Origin: Natronorubrum thiooxidans
GTDB lineage: Archaea; Halobacteriota; Halobacteria; Halobacteriales; Natrialbaceae
Assembly: GCF_900156475.1 (NCBI RefSeq)
Contig: NZ_FTNR01000002.1
Span: 248,001 to 312,000, forward strand
Direction: 5' to 3'
DNA length: 64,000 bases
Position numbers and translations under genes: made by a program. This document shows positions 55,372 through 63,911 of this stretch, piece by piece. Numbering within the stretch: position 1 is the first letter of the stretch; each line of letters opens with the position of its first letter. The notes under the pieces are model-generated. The model searched no databases and had not been told where the DNA came from. It was given only the letters and a program-made list of their open reading frames with translations.

Positions 55372-55916
55372 CTTCGAGGGGCATTCATACGGGACCCTCG
55401 AGCGGCTGCGACCCGGCAATCGATAGCCAAACGGTCGCTCGAGCGTGGGACAGAGACGACACCGGCCGACAGTCACGGCCGACTGACGACCCCACCAGCC
55501 GCGAATCCGAGCGACAGATCACAGACGGCACCTCAATCGTCGCTGGACTCCCCCTATCGGGGCGCCGTGCAGTGGCGACGGGACCGATCACCGCGACCCC
55601 TCTCTGTAACATCATATTCCGTCTCCCACGCTCCCGGTAAGCAGTGCTTTCTGACCGAATGATTTACAGGCATATGCTTGTAATAGACTGTAATAACACA
55701 CCGTCGTATGGCGGGTAAAATAGGGATATAGCCGGTAGCCCGTCCAAAAGACGATGGTAATAAGTAACTATTTCTAGCTGAAGTGAAAGTACACTGAAGT
55801 GTATCGGACCGAATTCGATCGAGCGGACGGTCGCGAGAGGACTCGGACAGCGGTCGTCTGGAGCCGACAGGGAGTGATCGAAACGGATCGTTATCGAGTC
55901 CGCGTACCCTGTATCG

Positions 55917-55924
55917 TTATTGGG
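55917..55924 (+). promoter_or_regulatory. Promoter word TTATTGGG (usp gene 55946-56869)
   Basis: Begins 29 bp before ATG 55946; same word and spacing as on the other strand at 55364-55371. Confidence 0.45.
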
Positions 55925-55945
55925 TATGGGACTGGAGCTACGTCC

Positions 55946-56869
55946 ATGTCAGCTCCGATCGATGGAATCGATTCGGTCCTACTGCCGACTGACGGCAGCG
56001 ACAGAGCGCTCACTGGAGCGAAACGAGGCACCGAACTGGCCGCCGCCACGGGAGCTGACATCCACGTCCTCTCAGTCGTCGACACGTCGGAAACCGAGAC
56101 CATCTCATCGCTTCTCGGAAGCGATGGCGACGAGAACCTGGCGGCGAGCGAGGCCGAAGCCGAGACGGCCGTCGAGGCCGTCGCGACGATGGTCCGGGAG
56201 ACAGCACCGGAACTCGAGGTCACGACGACGACAGACCGTGGAACGCCGTTTCGAGTCATCGAACGATACGTCGACACAGCCGGTATCGACGTGATCGCGA
56301 TGGGAACGAAAGGTCGAACGGGACTCAAACGGGTGACGCTCGGCAGCGTGACCGAAAACGTGCTTCGGACGGGATGTGCCCCCGTGCTTGCGGTCCCACC
56401 GGAAGCGACCGACACCTCACTCTCCCCGACACGGACCGACCGTATCCTCCTACCAACGGACGGGAGCGAAGGTGCGGCTGTCGCTGTCGAGTGGGGAATC
56501 GACCTTGCCACCGTGTTCGACGCGATGGTTCACACGCTCTACTCGGCCGACACGAGCCGATTTCTGGCGAGTACGGAGCCGGACGAAATCCTGCCGAAAC
56601 TCGAGGAGGCAGGGAAACACGCACTCGAGACGGTTCGTGAACGAGCCAGAGCGGAGGGTGTCAGCGTCACTGGAGCCGTCGCAAGCGGACCGCCAGCGAG
56701 GGTGATTCTGGACTACGCCGACAACAACGAGATTGACCTCCTCGTCATCGGGACGCACGGCCGATCCGGGGTGGCACGCCATCTGATTGGAAGCGTTGCG
56801 GAAAACGTCGTCCGGAACACTACCGTGCCGGTCGTCTGTGTCCCGATGAGTGCCGACCAGCACAGGTAA
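55946..56869 (+). CDS. Two-domain universal stress protein
   Basis: 307 residues from ATG 55946 (MSAPIDGIDSVLLPTDGS), chosen because of the TATA word at 55917. Both ATP loops are intact: GTKGRTGLKRVTLGS and GTHGRSGVARHLIGS. The second domain begins TDRILLPTDGSEGAAVAVEW. Confidence 0.93.
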   Translation: MSAPIDGIDSVLLPTDGSDRALTGAKRGTELAAATGADIHVLSVVDTSETETISSLLGSDGDENLAASEAEAETAVEAVATMVRETAPELEVTTTTDRGTPFRVIERYVDTAGIDVIAMGTKGRTGLKRVTLGSVTENVLRTGCAPVLAVPPEATDTSLSPTRTDRILLPTDGSEGAAVAVEWGIDLATVFDAMVHTLYSADTSRFLASTEPDEILPKLEEAGKHALETVRERARAEGVSVTGAVASGPPARVILDYADNNEIDLLVIGTHGRSGVARHLIGSVAENVVRNTTVPVVCVPMSADQHR

Positions 56870-56926
56870 CTCGTTTCAGTTGCTACTATCGCTGTACACG
56901 ACCGTCACAGTCGGCATATCAGAGTG

Positions 56927-57406
56927 TTACTCGCTTTCAATGGTGATATCCCCGACCTGGGTCGCCTCGTGGTACTGACATATATAGGTCGTCATCTCTT
57001 GGGTCGCAACGACACCCTCAAGCGATGTTTCCTCTCCTTCTTCACCGACGTCATCGCTTTGATAGTCGTCGATGACCTCGTCGTTCTCGTCACGGATCTC
57101 GAGATTGTGCGTCTGACCGTCGTTGTTCACCCACCTGAACGTATACTCCTGCCCTTCGATGAGCGTAAGTGTGGGGTTCTCTTCGCCCTCGAGGAACGCC
57201 GGTTCGATGCCACCCCAGTGTGAGACTTGGCCGTCGAAGTAGAACTCCTCGACCGCTCCCCAGTCTTCGTCAGCGGCACCGTTTCCGTCTTCGGCCGCTC
57301 CATTGCCGTTCTCTCCATCCCCACCACAGCCGGCAAGCACCGCCATCCCTGTCACACCTGCGATTTTCAGCGCTGTCCGTCGAGAAAACCCCGTATTCTC
57401 TGTCAT
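56927..57406 (-). CDS. Tat-exported halocyanin/plastocyanin-like lipoprotein
   Basis: 159 residues from ATG 57406 (MTENTGFSRRTALKIAG). Twin Arg and lipobox LAGCGG indicate Tat export and lipid attachment. An acidic Gly-Asn linker follows. The cupredoxin part carries TFRWVNNDGQTHNLEIRDEN (first His) and YICQYHEATQVGDITIE (Cys, His). The usual axial Met is not at its place (Gln/Val instead), so the copper site may be unusual or empty. ATG 57424 is an alternative start that suits the TATA-like ATAATAAATG at about 57441-57451. Confidence 0.82.
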   Translation of the reverse strand: MTENTGFSRRTALKIAGVTGMAVLAGCGGDGENGNGAAEDGNGAADEDWGAVEEFYFDGQVSHWGGIEPAFLEGEENPTLTLIEGQEYTFRWVNNDGQTHNLEIRDENDEVIDDYQSDDVGEEGEETSLEGVVATQEMTTYICQYHEATQVGDITIESE

Positions 57407-57547
57407 CGCATACAAGAAGGACATGCTGTTGCTTAATACCCATTTATTATCGAACGGAAACTCGCGAATTCGAGCATAACAGCCTCGAGCTATCCGACGA
57501 CGTTCAGTTGTGCCAACCAATCGAGCCCCAACGGTCGTCGAACAGTC

Positions 57548-60343
57548 TCAGTACCGCTCGAAGTACCGATCCTGAAGCTTCACGAAGCCCGCCATCAGCA
57601 GTGCGAACACCGTCGTCGCGAGCGCGAGCTGGACCCAGTGGACGAGCGCAAGCGGTTCGACGTCGAACAGCAACTGGCCGGTCGACGTGTAGAGGACGAG
57701 CAACTGCAACGTCACCGCGATGGCGACCGCGGCGACGAGCCACCGATTCGAGAAGAGCCCGAGCCCGTATCGGAACCGGACCGCCTGGATGCGGACGATC
57801 TCGAAGACGACGAACCCGGTGAACACCATCGTCTGGGCGAGGTCTCGGCCGACCTCGTAGCCAGGACTCCAGCCAAACACCGCCCCTGTCACGTCGTAGC
57901 CCGGGATCAACTCGCCGTAGAAGTTGAGCGTAAATAGCGGGAGCAGACAGACCGTCATGAAGATCGCGATGCCGACGATCGAGGTAACGATCCGGTCGGT
58001 GATGACGCCCTCGTCGGGCGGCCGGGGCTCGCGCTCCATCACGTCGTCGGCCGCGGGATCGACGCCCATCGTGAGCGCGGGAATCCCGTCGGTGACGACG
58101 TTGATCCAGAGGACCTGAATCGGCGTGATTACGAGTCCGAGCCCGGCGAGCGTCCCGGTAAAGATCATCGTCACCTCGCCGCCGTTGCCCGATAAGAGGT
58201 AGTTGACGAACTTGCGGACGTTGTCGAAGATGCGGCGGCCGCCTTTGACGGCGTCCCGAATCGTCGCGAAGTTGTCATCGAGCAAGACGATATCGGAGGC
58301 CTGTTCCGTGACGTCGGTGCCACGAATCCCCATCGCGATCCCGACGTCGGCATTCTTGACGGCGGGTGCGTCGTTGACCCCGTCACCGGTCATGCCGACC
58401 GTGTGGCCTTTCGCCTGGAGCGTCTGGAGGATCCGCGTCTTGTGGTCGGGCGAGGTACGGGCGAAGATGTCGACGTCATCGACGATCTCACGCAGTTCCT
58501 CGTCGGTCATCCCCTCGAGTTCGGGCCCCGTCACGACGCGCGTCGAGCGCAGGCCGACCTCCTCGCCGACGGCCCGCGCCGTGACGGCGTTGTCGCCGGT
58601 GATCATCACGACGTTGATGCCCGCGTCGAGACAGCCCTCGATCGCACCGGGAACCTCTGGCCGGGGCGGGTCGAGCATTCCCTGCAGACCGAGAAAGACC
58701 AGCTCCTGCTCGAGGTCCTCGTCTGGATCCTGGGCCTGAGATTCGGGCACGTCGGGCCGGTAGGCAAACCCCATCACGCGCAATGCGTCCTCGCCGAACG
58801 ACTCGTTTTGTGCCTCGAGTTCCGCCCGACGCTCGTCGGTCAACGCGACGTGTTCGCCGTCGACGAGTTCGCGATCACAGCGCTCGAGGACGGTCTCGGG
58901 TGCGCCTTTCATGTAGGCGACAGTCCTGCCGTCGGGCGTCTCGTGGACGGTCGTCATCCGCTTTCGCGCGGAGGTGAAATCAACCTCGCCGAGTCGGGGG
59001 TAGGCCGCGTCGAGTTCGTCGTGGTCGAAGCCGGCCTTTTGAGCGGCGACAAACAGCGCGATCTCGGTGGGGTCGCCGAGATACGTGCGGGTGCCGTCAC
59101 TATGTGTCGCCACGTCGCCGTCTCGTTCGCGGGTGCCGACGTCGACGTTGTTACAGAGCATTCCACAGCGCAGTACCTCCGCGACGCGGTCGCTGTCGAC
59201 GGGCGTATCGTCCTGTAAAAACTCGCCCTCGGTGTCGTAGCCGGTGCCGGTCACGTCGTAGGTCTCGCGGTTGGCGACGATCCGCTGGACAGTCATCTCC
59301 TCTTCGGTGAGCGTCCCGGTCTTGTCCGTACAAATGACGTCGACCGAGCCAAGCGCCTCGACGATCGGCAGGCGGCGCACGAGTGCGTTCTGCTCAGCCA
59401 TCCGACGCGCCCCGAGGGCAAGCGAGAGGGTGACGACCGCGGGCAGCCCTTCGGGCACCGCCGAGACGGCGATCCCGACTGCCGTCAGGAAAACCTGCAG
59501 CGGCGGCGTATCGCCGATCACGAGTTCCGTGATCGCGATGATCGAGACGATGCCGAGGACACCGAGCGCGATGAGTTTGCCCAGCCGATCCATCTCCGTC
59601 TGGAACGGCGTGTCTCGTTCCTCGGCTTCCTCGAGGGCGGTCGCGATCTGGCCAATCTCGGATTCGGGACCGGTTTCGACGACGACCGCCGTGCCGGAGC
59701 CACGCTCGACGACGGTGTCCTTGTAGAGCATGTTCTCCCGCTCGGCGAGCGAGGTCTCCGTGTCGACCTCGCCGATCTCTTTCGAGACGCCGACGCTCTC
59801 ACCCGTCAGCGCCGCCTCGTCGACGCTGAGGTTGGATTCCTCGATGAGCCGAGCGTCAGCCGGAACGATATCGCCCGACTCGACGAAGACGATGTCGCCG
59901 GGGACGAGCTTCGTGGCGTCGAGTTCGGTCTTCTCGCCGTCCCGTCTGGCCATCGCATACGTCGTCGACAGTTCCTTGAGCGCCTGGATGCTCTGTTCGG
60001 CGCGGTAATCCTGTAGAAAGCCGAAGATGGTGATGAAGACGACGACGCCGGCGATCACCCCTGCGTCGATCGTGTGCCCGACGAAAGCCATCACCGCCGC
60101 CGCGACGATGAGCACCCAGATCAGCGCCGGCTTGTACTGGTCGATAAAGATCTGCAGCGGCGAGATTCCGTCCCCGGCTTCGATCTCGTTCGGCCCTTCG
60201 CGCTCGAGACGAGCGCTCGCCTCGTCCGACGCCAACCCCTGCTCCGAGGTCTCGAGTCCCGAATAAACGTCCGCAAGCGCCCTCGAGTGCCAGTCATGGT
60301 CCGTCGTAGGCTCGGCTCGCTCGTCTTGTGCTGACCGTGACAC
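57548..60343 (-). CDS. P2-type cation-transporting ATPase (Ca2+-like)
   Basis: 931 residues from GTG 60343 ([12 protein letters not shown]); the TATA word at 60371-60378 rules out the ATG at 60421. [18 protein letters not shown] holds the phosphorylated Asp, [20 protein letters not shown] is the hinge, [20 protein letters not shown] is membrane helix 4, and [20 protein letters not shown] is helix 6, as in Ca2+/Na+ pumps of the P2 group. It should export a cation, most likely Ca2+, at ATP cost. CtpF, the DosR-controlled pump, is of the same type. Confidence 0.9.
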   Translation of the reverse strand: MSRSAQDERAEPTTDHDWHSRALADVYSGLETSEQGLASDEASARLEREGPNEIEAGDGISPLQIFIDQYKPALIWVLIVAAAVMAFVGHTIDAGVIAGVVVFITIFGFLQDYRAEQSIQALKELSTTYAMARRDGEKTELDATKLVPGDIVFVESGDIVPADARLIEESNLSVDEAALTGESVGVSKEIGEVDTETSLAERENMLYKDTVVERGSGTAVVVETGPESEIGQIATALEEAEERDTPFQTEMDRLGKLIALGVLGIVSIIAITELVIGDTPPLQVFLTAVGIAVSAVPEGLPAVVTLSLALGARRMAEQNALVRRLPIVEALGSVDVICTDKTGTLTEEEMTVQRIVANRETYDVTGTGYDTEGEFLQDDTPVDSDRVAEVLRCGMLCNNVDVGTRERDGDVATHSDGTRTYLGDPTEIALFVAAQKAGFDHDELDAAYPRLGEVDFTSARKRMTTVHETPDGRTVAYMKGAPETVLERCDRELVDGEHVALTDERRAELEAQNESFGEDALRVMGFAYRPDVPESQAQDPDEDLEQELVFLGLQGMLDPPRPEVPGAIEGCLDAGINVVMITGDNAVTARAVGEEVGLRSTRVVTGPELEGMTDEELREIVDDVDIFARTSPDHKTRILQTLQAKGHTVGMTGDGVNDAPAVKNADVGIAMGIRGTDVTEQASDIVLLDDNFATIRDAVKGGRRIFDNVRKFVNYLLSGNGGEVTMIFTGTLAGLGLVITPIQVLWINVVTDGIPALTMGVDPAADDVMEREPRPPDEGVITDRIVTSIVGIAIFMTVCLLPLFTLNFYGELIPGYDVTGAVFGWSPGYEVGRDLAQTMVFTGFVVFEIVRIQAVRFRYGLGLFSNRWLVAAVAIAVTLQLLVLYTSTGQLLFDVEPLALVHWVQLALATTVFALLMAGFVKLQDRYFERY

Positions 60344-60370
60344 GTGTGTATGAGTACACTCAGTGAAGTA

Positions 60371-60378
60371 GTATTTAG
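60371..60378 (-). promoter_or_regulatory. TATA box CTAAATAC of the P-type ATPase gene
   Basis: On the minus strand about 28-35 bp before GTG 60343. It predicts a leaderless or nearly leaderless transcript. Confidence 0.5.
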
Positions 60379-60587
60379 TTGCCGTGCCCAGAGAGTGAGA
60401 ATCTCCGTTCGGGGTCGACAAACTCTAGTGTGCGTTCGAACGCTGTGATGTTCGCGAGTACGAGCGGTCGAGGATGTGGTCGCTGCTCATGGTCGACGGT
60501 GTTCTGGTGCCGTCGCGGCTCCAACATGTCACAGTCGATGAAAGCGAGACATAAGATTAACATGATAGACGGTGTAGCGCTATCCGT

Positions 60588-61370
60588 ATGTCTGAATCAA
60601 TCCAGCGATTAGAGCCCCTCGATCGTCGGCCACTCGCCGATAAAACCTGTCTCGTCACCGGTTCCTCGCGCGGGATCGGTCGCGATATCGCCTTCGAGTT
60701 CGCCCGCTGTGGGGCAGACGTCGTCGTGAACTACCGCAGCTCCGACGAAAAAGCACAGGAAGTGACCGAACGAATTCGAGCGAACGACGAAACGGCGATC
60801 GCCGTCGGTGCTGACGTCTCGGACCCCGACGAAGTCGTCCAGATGGCCGATGAGGTCCACGACGAACTCGGCTCGATCGACGTCCTCGTCAACAACGCAG
60901 GGATCACCATCGATCGGAAGTTCGAAGAGATGACCTACGAGGACTGGAACCGAGTTATCGAGGTCAACCTCAACGGGACGTTCAACTGTACCAAGGCGTT
61001 CTACGACGACATCAAAACGGCCGATCAGGGACGACTGATCAACATCTCGAGCGTCGTCGGCCAGCAGGGCAACTACGGGCAGGCCAACTACGCCACGTCG
61101 AAAGGCGGCCTCATCGCCTTCACTCGGACGATCGCGCTCGAACTCGCCAGACACGACTCGACGGCCAACTGCGTCGCCCCCGGCTTCACCGAGACCGACA
61201 TGCTCGAGAAAGTCCCGGATCGCGTCCGTGAGCAGATCCGCGAGGACATTCCACTGAATCGGTTCGCCGATACCCAAGATATCGTCGGCATGGTTCGCTT
61301 CCTCGCTGGCAACTATGCGAATTACATGACCGGACAGGTCATCGGCATCAACGGCGGGATGGAGTGGTGA
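60588..61370 (+). CDS. SDR reductase, acetoacetyl-CoA reductase-like (PhaB/FabG)
   Basis: 260 residues. VTGSSRGIGRDIAFEFARCG binds NAD(P), and the catalytic Ser-Tyr-Lys set is in NISSVVGQQGNYGQANYATSK. NNAGITIDRKFEEMTYEDWN matches PhaB/FabG. It would reduce acetoacetyl-CoA for polyhydroxyalkanoate storage or act in fatty-acid-type chemistry; no phaC or phaE is near. A TATA-like CATAAGATTAAC (60548-60559) lies about 35 bp upstream. Confidence 0.87.
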   Translation: MSESIQRLEPLDRRPLADKTCLVTGSSRGIGRDIAFEFARCGADVVVNYRSSDEKAQEVTERIRANDETAIAVGADVSDPDEVVQMADEVHDELGSIDVLVNNAGITIDRKFEEMTYEDWNRVIEVNLNGTFNCTKAFYDDIKTADQGRLINISSVVGQQGNYGQANYATSKGGLIAFTRTIALELARHDSTANCVAPGFTETDMLEKVPDRVREQIREDIPLNRFADTQDIVGMVRFLAGNYANYMTGQVIGINGGMEW

Positions 61371-61387
61371 TGGGCAGCCGACAGGAG

Positions 61388-61406
61388 AGATGGTATTATA
61401 CCATCT
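61388..61406. promoter_or_regulatory. 19-bp perfect palindrome over the TATA box of a usp gene
   Basis: AGATGGTAT-T-ATACCATCT is a perfect 9+1+9 palindrome and contains the TATA element itself, about 28 bp before ATG 61425. It is placed to let a dimeric regulator compete with TBP. Confidence 0.6.
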
Positions 61407-61424
61407 GCCGGTGTAAAGTACCGT

Positions 61425-61850
61425 ATGAGTGAGCGTATTCTCGTCCCGTACGACGGCTCGCCGCCCGCAACGAAGGCACTCGAGTACGCCTTCGAAACGT
61501 TCCCCGACGCGTCGGTCACCGCCCTCACCGTCGTTCCGCTTCCCGAAGGCTACTGGGCCGCCTTCGAGGATGACGAACACAGAGCCGCCGACATCGAGCG
61601 GGCTCGCGAACGCGGGCAGGAGATCCTCGAGGACGCAACGACGACTGCAGCGGCACACGACCGTGAACTCGACACCGACGTCGCGACGGGGAAACCGGAT
61701 CGGGAGATCATCGAACAGGCCGAAACGGAGGGGTACGATACGATCGTCATCGGCAGCCACGGCCGAGAAGGGGTGTCACGAGTCCTTCTCGGCAGCGTCG
61801 CAGAGGCCGTCGTTCGCCGCTCGCCGATCCCCGTCGTCGTCGTCAGGTAA
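61425..61850 (+). CDS. Universal stress protein
   Basis: 141 residues. RILVPYDGSPPATKALEYAF and ATP loop GSHGREGVSRVLLGS. Nearest relative in the window is 37921 (shared EYAFETFPxA and ETxxATGKPxRxI patterns). Its promoter holds the 19-bp palindrome. Confidence 0.94.
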   Translation: MSERILVPYDGSPPATKALEYAFETFPDASVTALTVVPLPEGYWAAFEDDEHRAADIERARERGQEILEDATTTAAAHDRELDTDVATGKPDREIIEQAETEGYDTIVIGSHGREGVSRVLLGSVAEAVVRRSPIPVVVVR

Positions 61851-61931
61851 CTGTCTCGCCCGCTGGAGCTATCGTCGCCGGCACTATAAATGATTAAGAG
61901 GAGCCAGACAGTACGTGTCTCATAACCTATC

Positions 61932-62390
61932 ATGTCTTCAACGAATCACGCTGCCGAGTCCATTCACTCGATTCTCGTGGCGATCGACGGAAGCGACGCC
62001 GCTGAGAACGCCCTCGAGCGCGCGTTAGCGATCGCCGACCGGGAAGCGGCAGTCGTACACGTGCTGACGGTCATGGACACCGCCAGCGGGCCGCTGGCGT
62101 TCGGTGTCGAAGACGTCCACGAACTCGTCGAGGCCAAAGAGCGCCTCGTCGACGAACTCGTCTCGAGCGCCGACGAGTACGACGTCGACATCACAGGAGC
62201 CGTTCGGCGCGGTCGCCCCGCCGAGGAGATCATCAGCTACGCCGACGAACACGGTATCGACCAGTTCGTCCTCGGGCGAACCGGGCGTGGAGCGGTCACG
62301 GAAGCGCTGCTCGGGAGTACGGCCGATCAGGTCGTCCGCACGGCGACGATTCCCGTCCTCGTCGTTCCCGACGCCGTTGACGACGAATGA
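61932..62390 (+). CDS. Universal stress protein
   Basis: 152 residues. SILVAIDGSDAAENALERAL and ATP loop GRTGRGAVTEALLGS. CACTATAAATG (61881-61891) is a TATA-like element; TACGTGTC between it and the ATG recalls the repeat at 36937. Confidence 0.94.
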   Translation: MSSTNHAAESIHSILVAIDGSDAAENALERALAIADREAAVVHVLTVMDTASGPLAFGVEDVHELVEAKERLVDELVSSADEYDVDITGAVRRGRPAEEIISYADEHGIDQFVLGRTGRGAVTEALLGSTADQVVRTATIPVLVVPDAVDDE

Positions 62391-62481
62391 GATGTCGGTT
62401 GGCACTCGCGTCCAACTGCGTTCGGAGGCGGGACCGTCGACTAGGTTTACTATCGACTCTCTCTAACAGTCTGCTACGATC

Positions 62482-62907
62482 ATGTCGCGATCGATTCTCG
62501 TCGCACACGACGGTTCGCCACACGCACAGGCTGCATTGAGTTACGCTCTCGAGACGTTTCCGGGTGCGCGACTCGTGGTTTTTCATGCGATCGATCCGTT
62601 CGAGGTGACCCCAGACGAGGCGGGGCTATCACCGTTGACCGAAGAGTGGCTCGAGGACCAACACGCAGAAGCGGCCGCGCTCTTCGAAACTGCGCTCGAG
62701 GATGTCGACACAACGGCCGTCACAGTCGAAACCGAGACCGCAGTCGGCTCGCCAGCACAGACGATCGTCGCCGCCGTCGAGGAGACGGACGCCGATGGGA
62801 TTGTCGTCGGGAGCCGTGGCCGTGGGAACGTCGCCGAGGCGCGGATGGGGAGCACCGCCGAACTCGTCGTCAAGCGTGCGAGCGTTCCGGTAACGGTCGT
62901 CCGATAG
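62482..62907 (+). CDS. Universal stress protein
   Basis: 141 residues. SILVAHDGSPHAQAALSYAL and ATP loop GSRGRGNVAEARMGS. GGTTTACT (62444-62451) is the probable TATA region, a word also seen before 51259. It converges with 62923 (15 bp between stops). Confidence 0.94.
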   Translation: MSRSILVAHDGSPHAQAALSYALETFPGARLVVFHAIDPFEVTPDEAGLSPLTEEWLEDQHAEAAALFETALEDVDTTAVTVETETAVGSPAQTIVAAVEETDADGIVVGSRGRGNVAEARMGSTAELVVKRASVPVTVVR

Positions 62908-62922
62908 CAGCGACGGCGTCGA

Positions 62923-63387
62923 CTACTCGTCGGCTGCTTCGCGAACGACGGTGACGGTCACTGGCGAGCGGGCGACGACCAACTCCGCGACGCTGCCGAG
63001 TAACAGCCGGCCCGGTCCCGTCCGTCCGTGCCCGCCCAGAACAATCCCATCGATATCGTGCTCCTCAGCGTAGTCGACGATTTCGCGAGCGGGATCGCCG
63101 GTCTTGCTTTCGGTGGTGAGAGCAGCGTCGTGCTCGGCCGCCAGATCGCGAACTTCGTCGAAAATCAGTGCTTCTTCCTCGGCTGCTCGGTCGTACCATG
63201 CTTCGGAGCCGTGAGGTGGCTCGTTTCTGACGTCGATGGGTGTCATGGAGCTGTAGCCGGGCTCCGACGGATCGATGACGTGGAGCGCGACAACGGACGC
63301 GTCAGGGTGGATTTCGAACGCGTATTCGAGTGCCTGCTTCGACAGCGGCGAGCCGTCGACAGGGACGAGTAGTTGGCGAGACATCAC
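62923..63387 (-). CDS. Universal stress protein
   Basis: 154 residues from ATG 63387 (MSRQLL one residue later is possible). LLVPVDGSPLSKQALEYAFE and ATP loop GGHGRTGPGRLLLGS. Its promoter contains the inverted repeat at 63405-63418. Confidence 0.93.
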   Translation of the reverse strand: MMSRQLLVPVDGSPLSKQALEYAFEIHPDASVVALHVIDPSEPGYSSMTPIDVRNEPPHGSEAWYDRAAEEEALIFDEVRDLAAEHDAALTTESKTGDPAREIVDYAEEHDIDGIVLGGHGRTGPGRLLLGSVAELVVARSPVTVTVVREAADE

Positions 63388-63404
63388 CTCTTCGTACTTC
63401 GCGG

Positions 63405-63418
63405 AGTCTCAAAAGACT
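63405..63418. promoter_or_regulatory. Inverted repeat AGTCT-CAAA-AGACT at a usp promoter
   Basis: A perfect 5+4+5 repeat centred about 24 bp before ATG 63387 of the minus-strand usp, at the TATA position. Confidence 0.4.
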
Positions 63419-63521
63419 ATGCAAGGACTGCTCGAGCCGTCGACCTGTCTTGAGTCACGACTCCGTTCCGACTGACAGCATGCCTTTATGCGTGCCGTTG
63501 GTGTACGCCTGATCGCTCGCT

Positions 63522-63911
63522 ATGAACTACAAGGAATTCATCGGCCAGGTTCAGCACCGACTCGAGTATGCACAGTTCGGACAGGCAGTTCGGGCGACCA
63601 GAGCTGTCCTGACGACGCTCGGCGAACGCCTGCAAGAAGGGGAGGCGACCGATCTCGCCAGCCCACTCCCGATGGAAATCGATCGCTACCTGATCGACGC
63701 CGAGCACGGACAGCGCTTCGACTATCAGGCGTTTCTCGATCGGATCGCCGAACGCGAGGGTGTCGACCGACCCGACGCCAACTACCACGCCCAGCAGCTA
63801 CTGGCCGTCGTCGGCGAGATCGTTCCGGCGGGGAACCTCGAGAAAGTCAACAATCAACTGCCCGAGGATTTCGATCCGCTGTTCGAACTGATCGAGGCAC
63901 CTGAGGAGTGA
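63522..63911 (+). CDS. DUF2267 protein
   Basis: 129 residues. MNYKEFIGQVQHRLEYAQFG, LGERLQEGEATDLASPLPME and RIAEREGVDRPDANYHAQQL follow the DUF2267 pattern of paired helical repeats. Function unknown; in bacteria such genes often sit with usp, hsp20 and CBS genes. GTGA overlap with the next frame suggests an operon. Confidence 0.88.
   Translation: MNYKEFIGQVQHRLEYAQFGQAVRATRAVLTTLGERLQEGEATDLASPLPMEIDRYLIDAEHGQRFDYQAFLDRIAEREGVDRPDANYHAQQLLAVVGEIVPAGNLEKVNNQLPEDFDPLFELIEAPEE

Larger units (their letters stand above)
55343..55945. other. Intergenic region with AT-rich repeat block
   Basis: About 600 bp. 55372-55600 is GC-rich without a credible gene. 55600-55800 is AT-rich: palindrome GCATATGC (55670-55677), TGTAATA twice one helical turn apart (55679 and 55689) and CTGAAGTG twice 16 bp apart (55778 and 55794). 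From 55800 on the frame of the next usp is open, but the TATA word at 55917 places the start later. Confidence 0.5.

Noticed and set aside
60343-60421. ATG 60421 as start of the P-type ATPase
   Set aside because: The TATA word at 60371-60378 lies inside this extension; GTG 60343 is the better start.
61388-61406. The palindrome as a transcription terminator of the reductase gene
   Set aside because: A one-base loop cannot form a normal hairpin, no T-run follows, and it covers the TATA box of the next gene.
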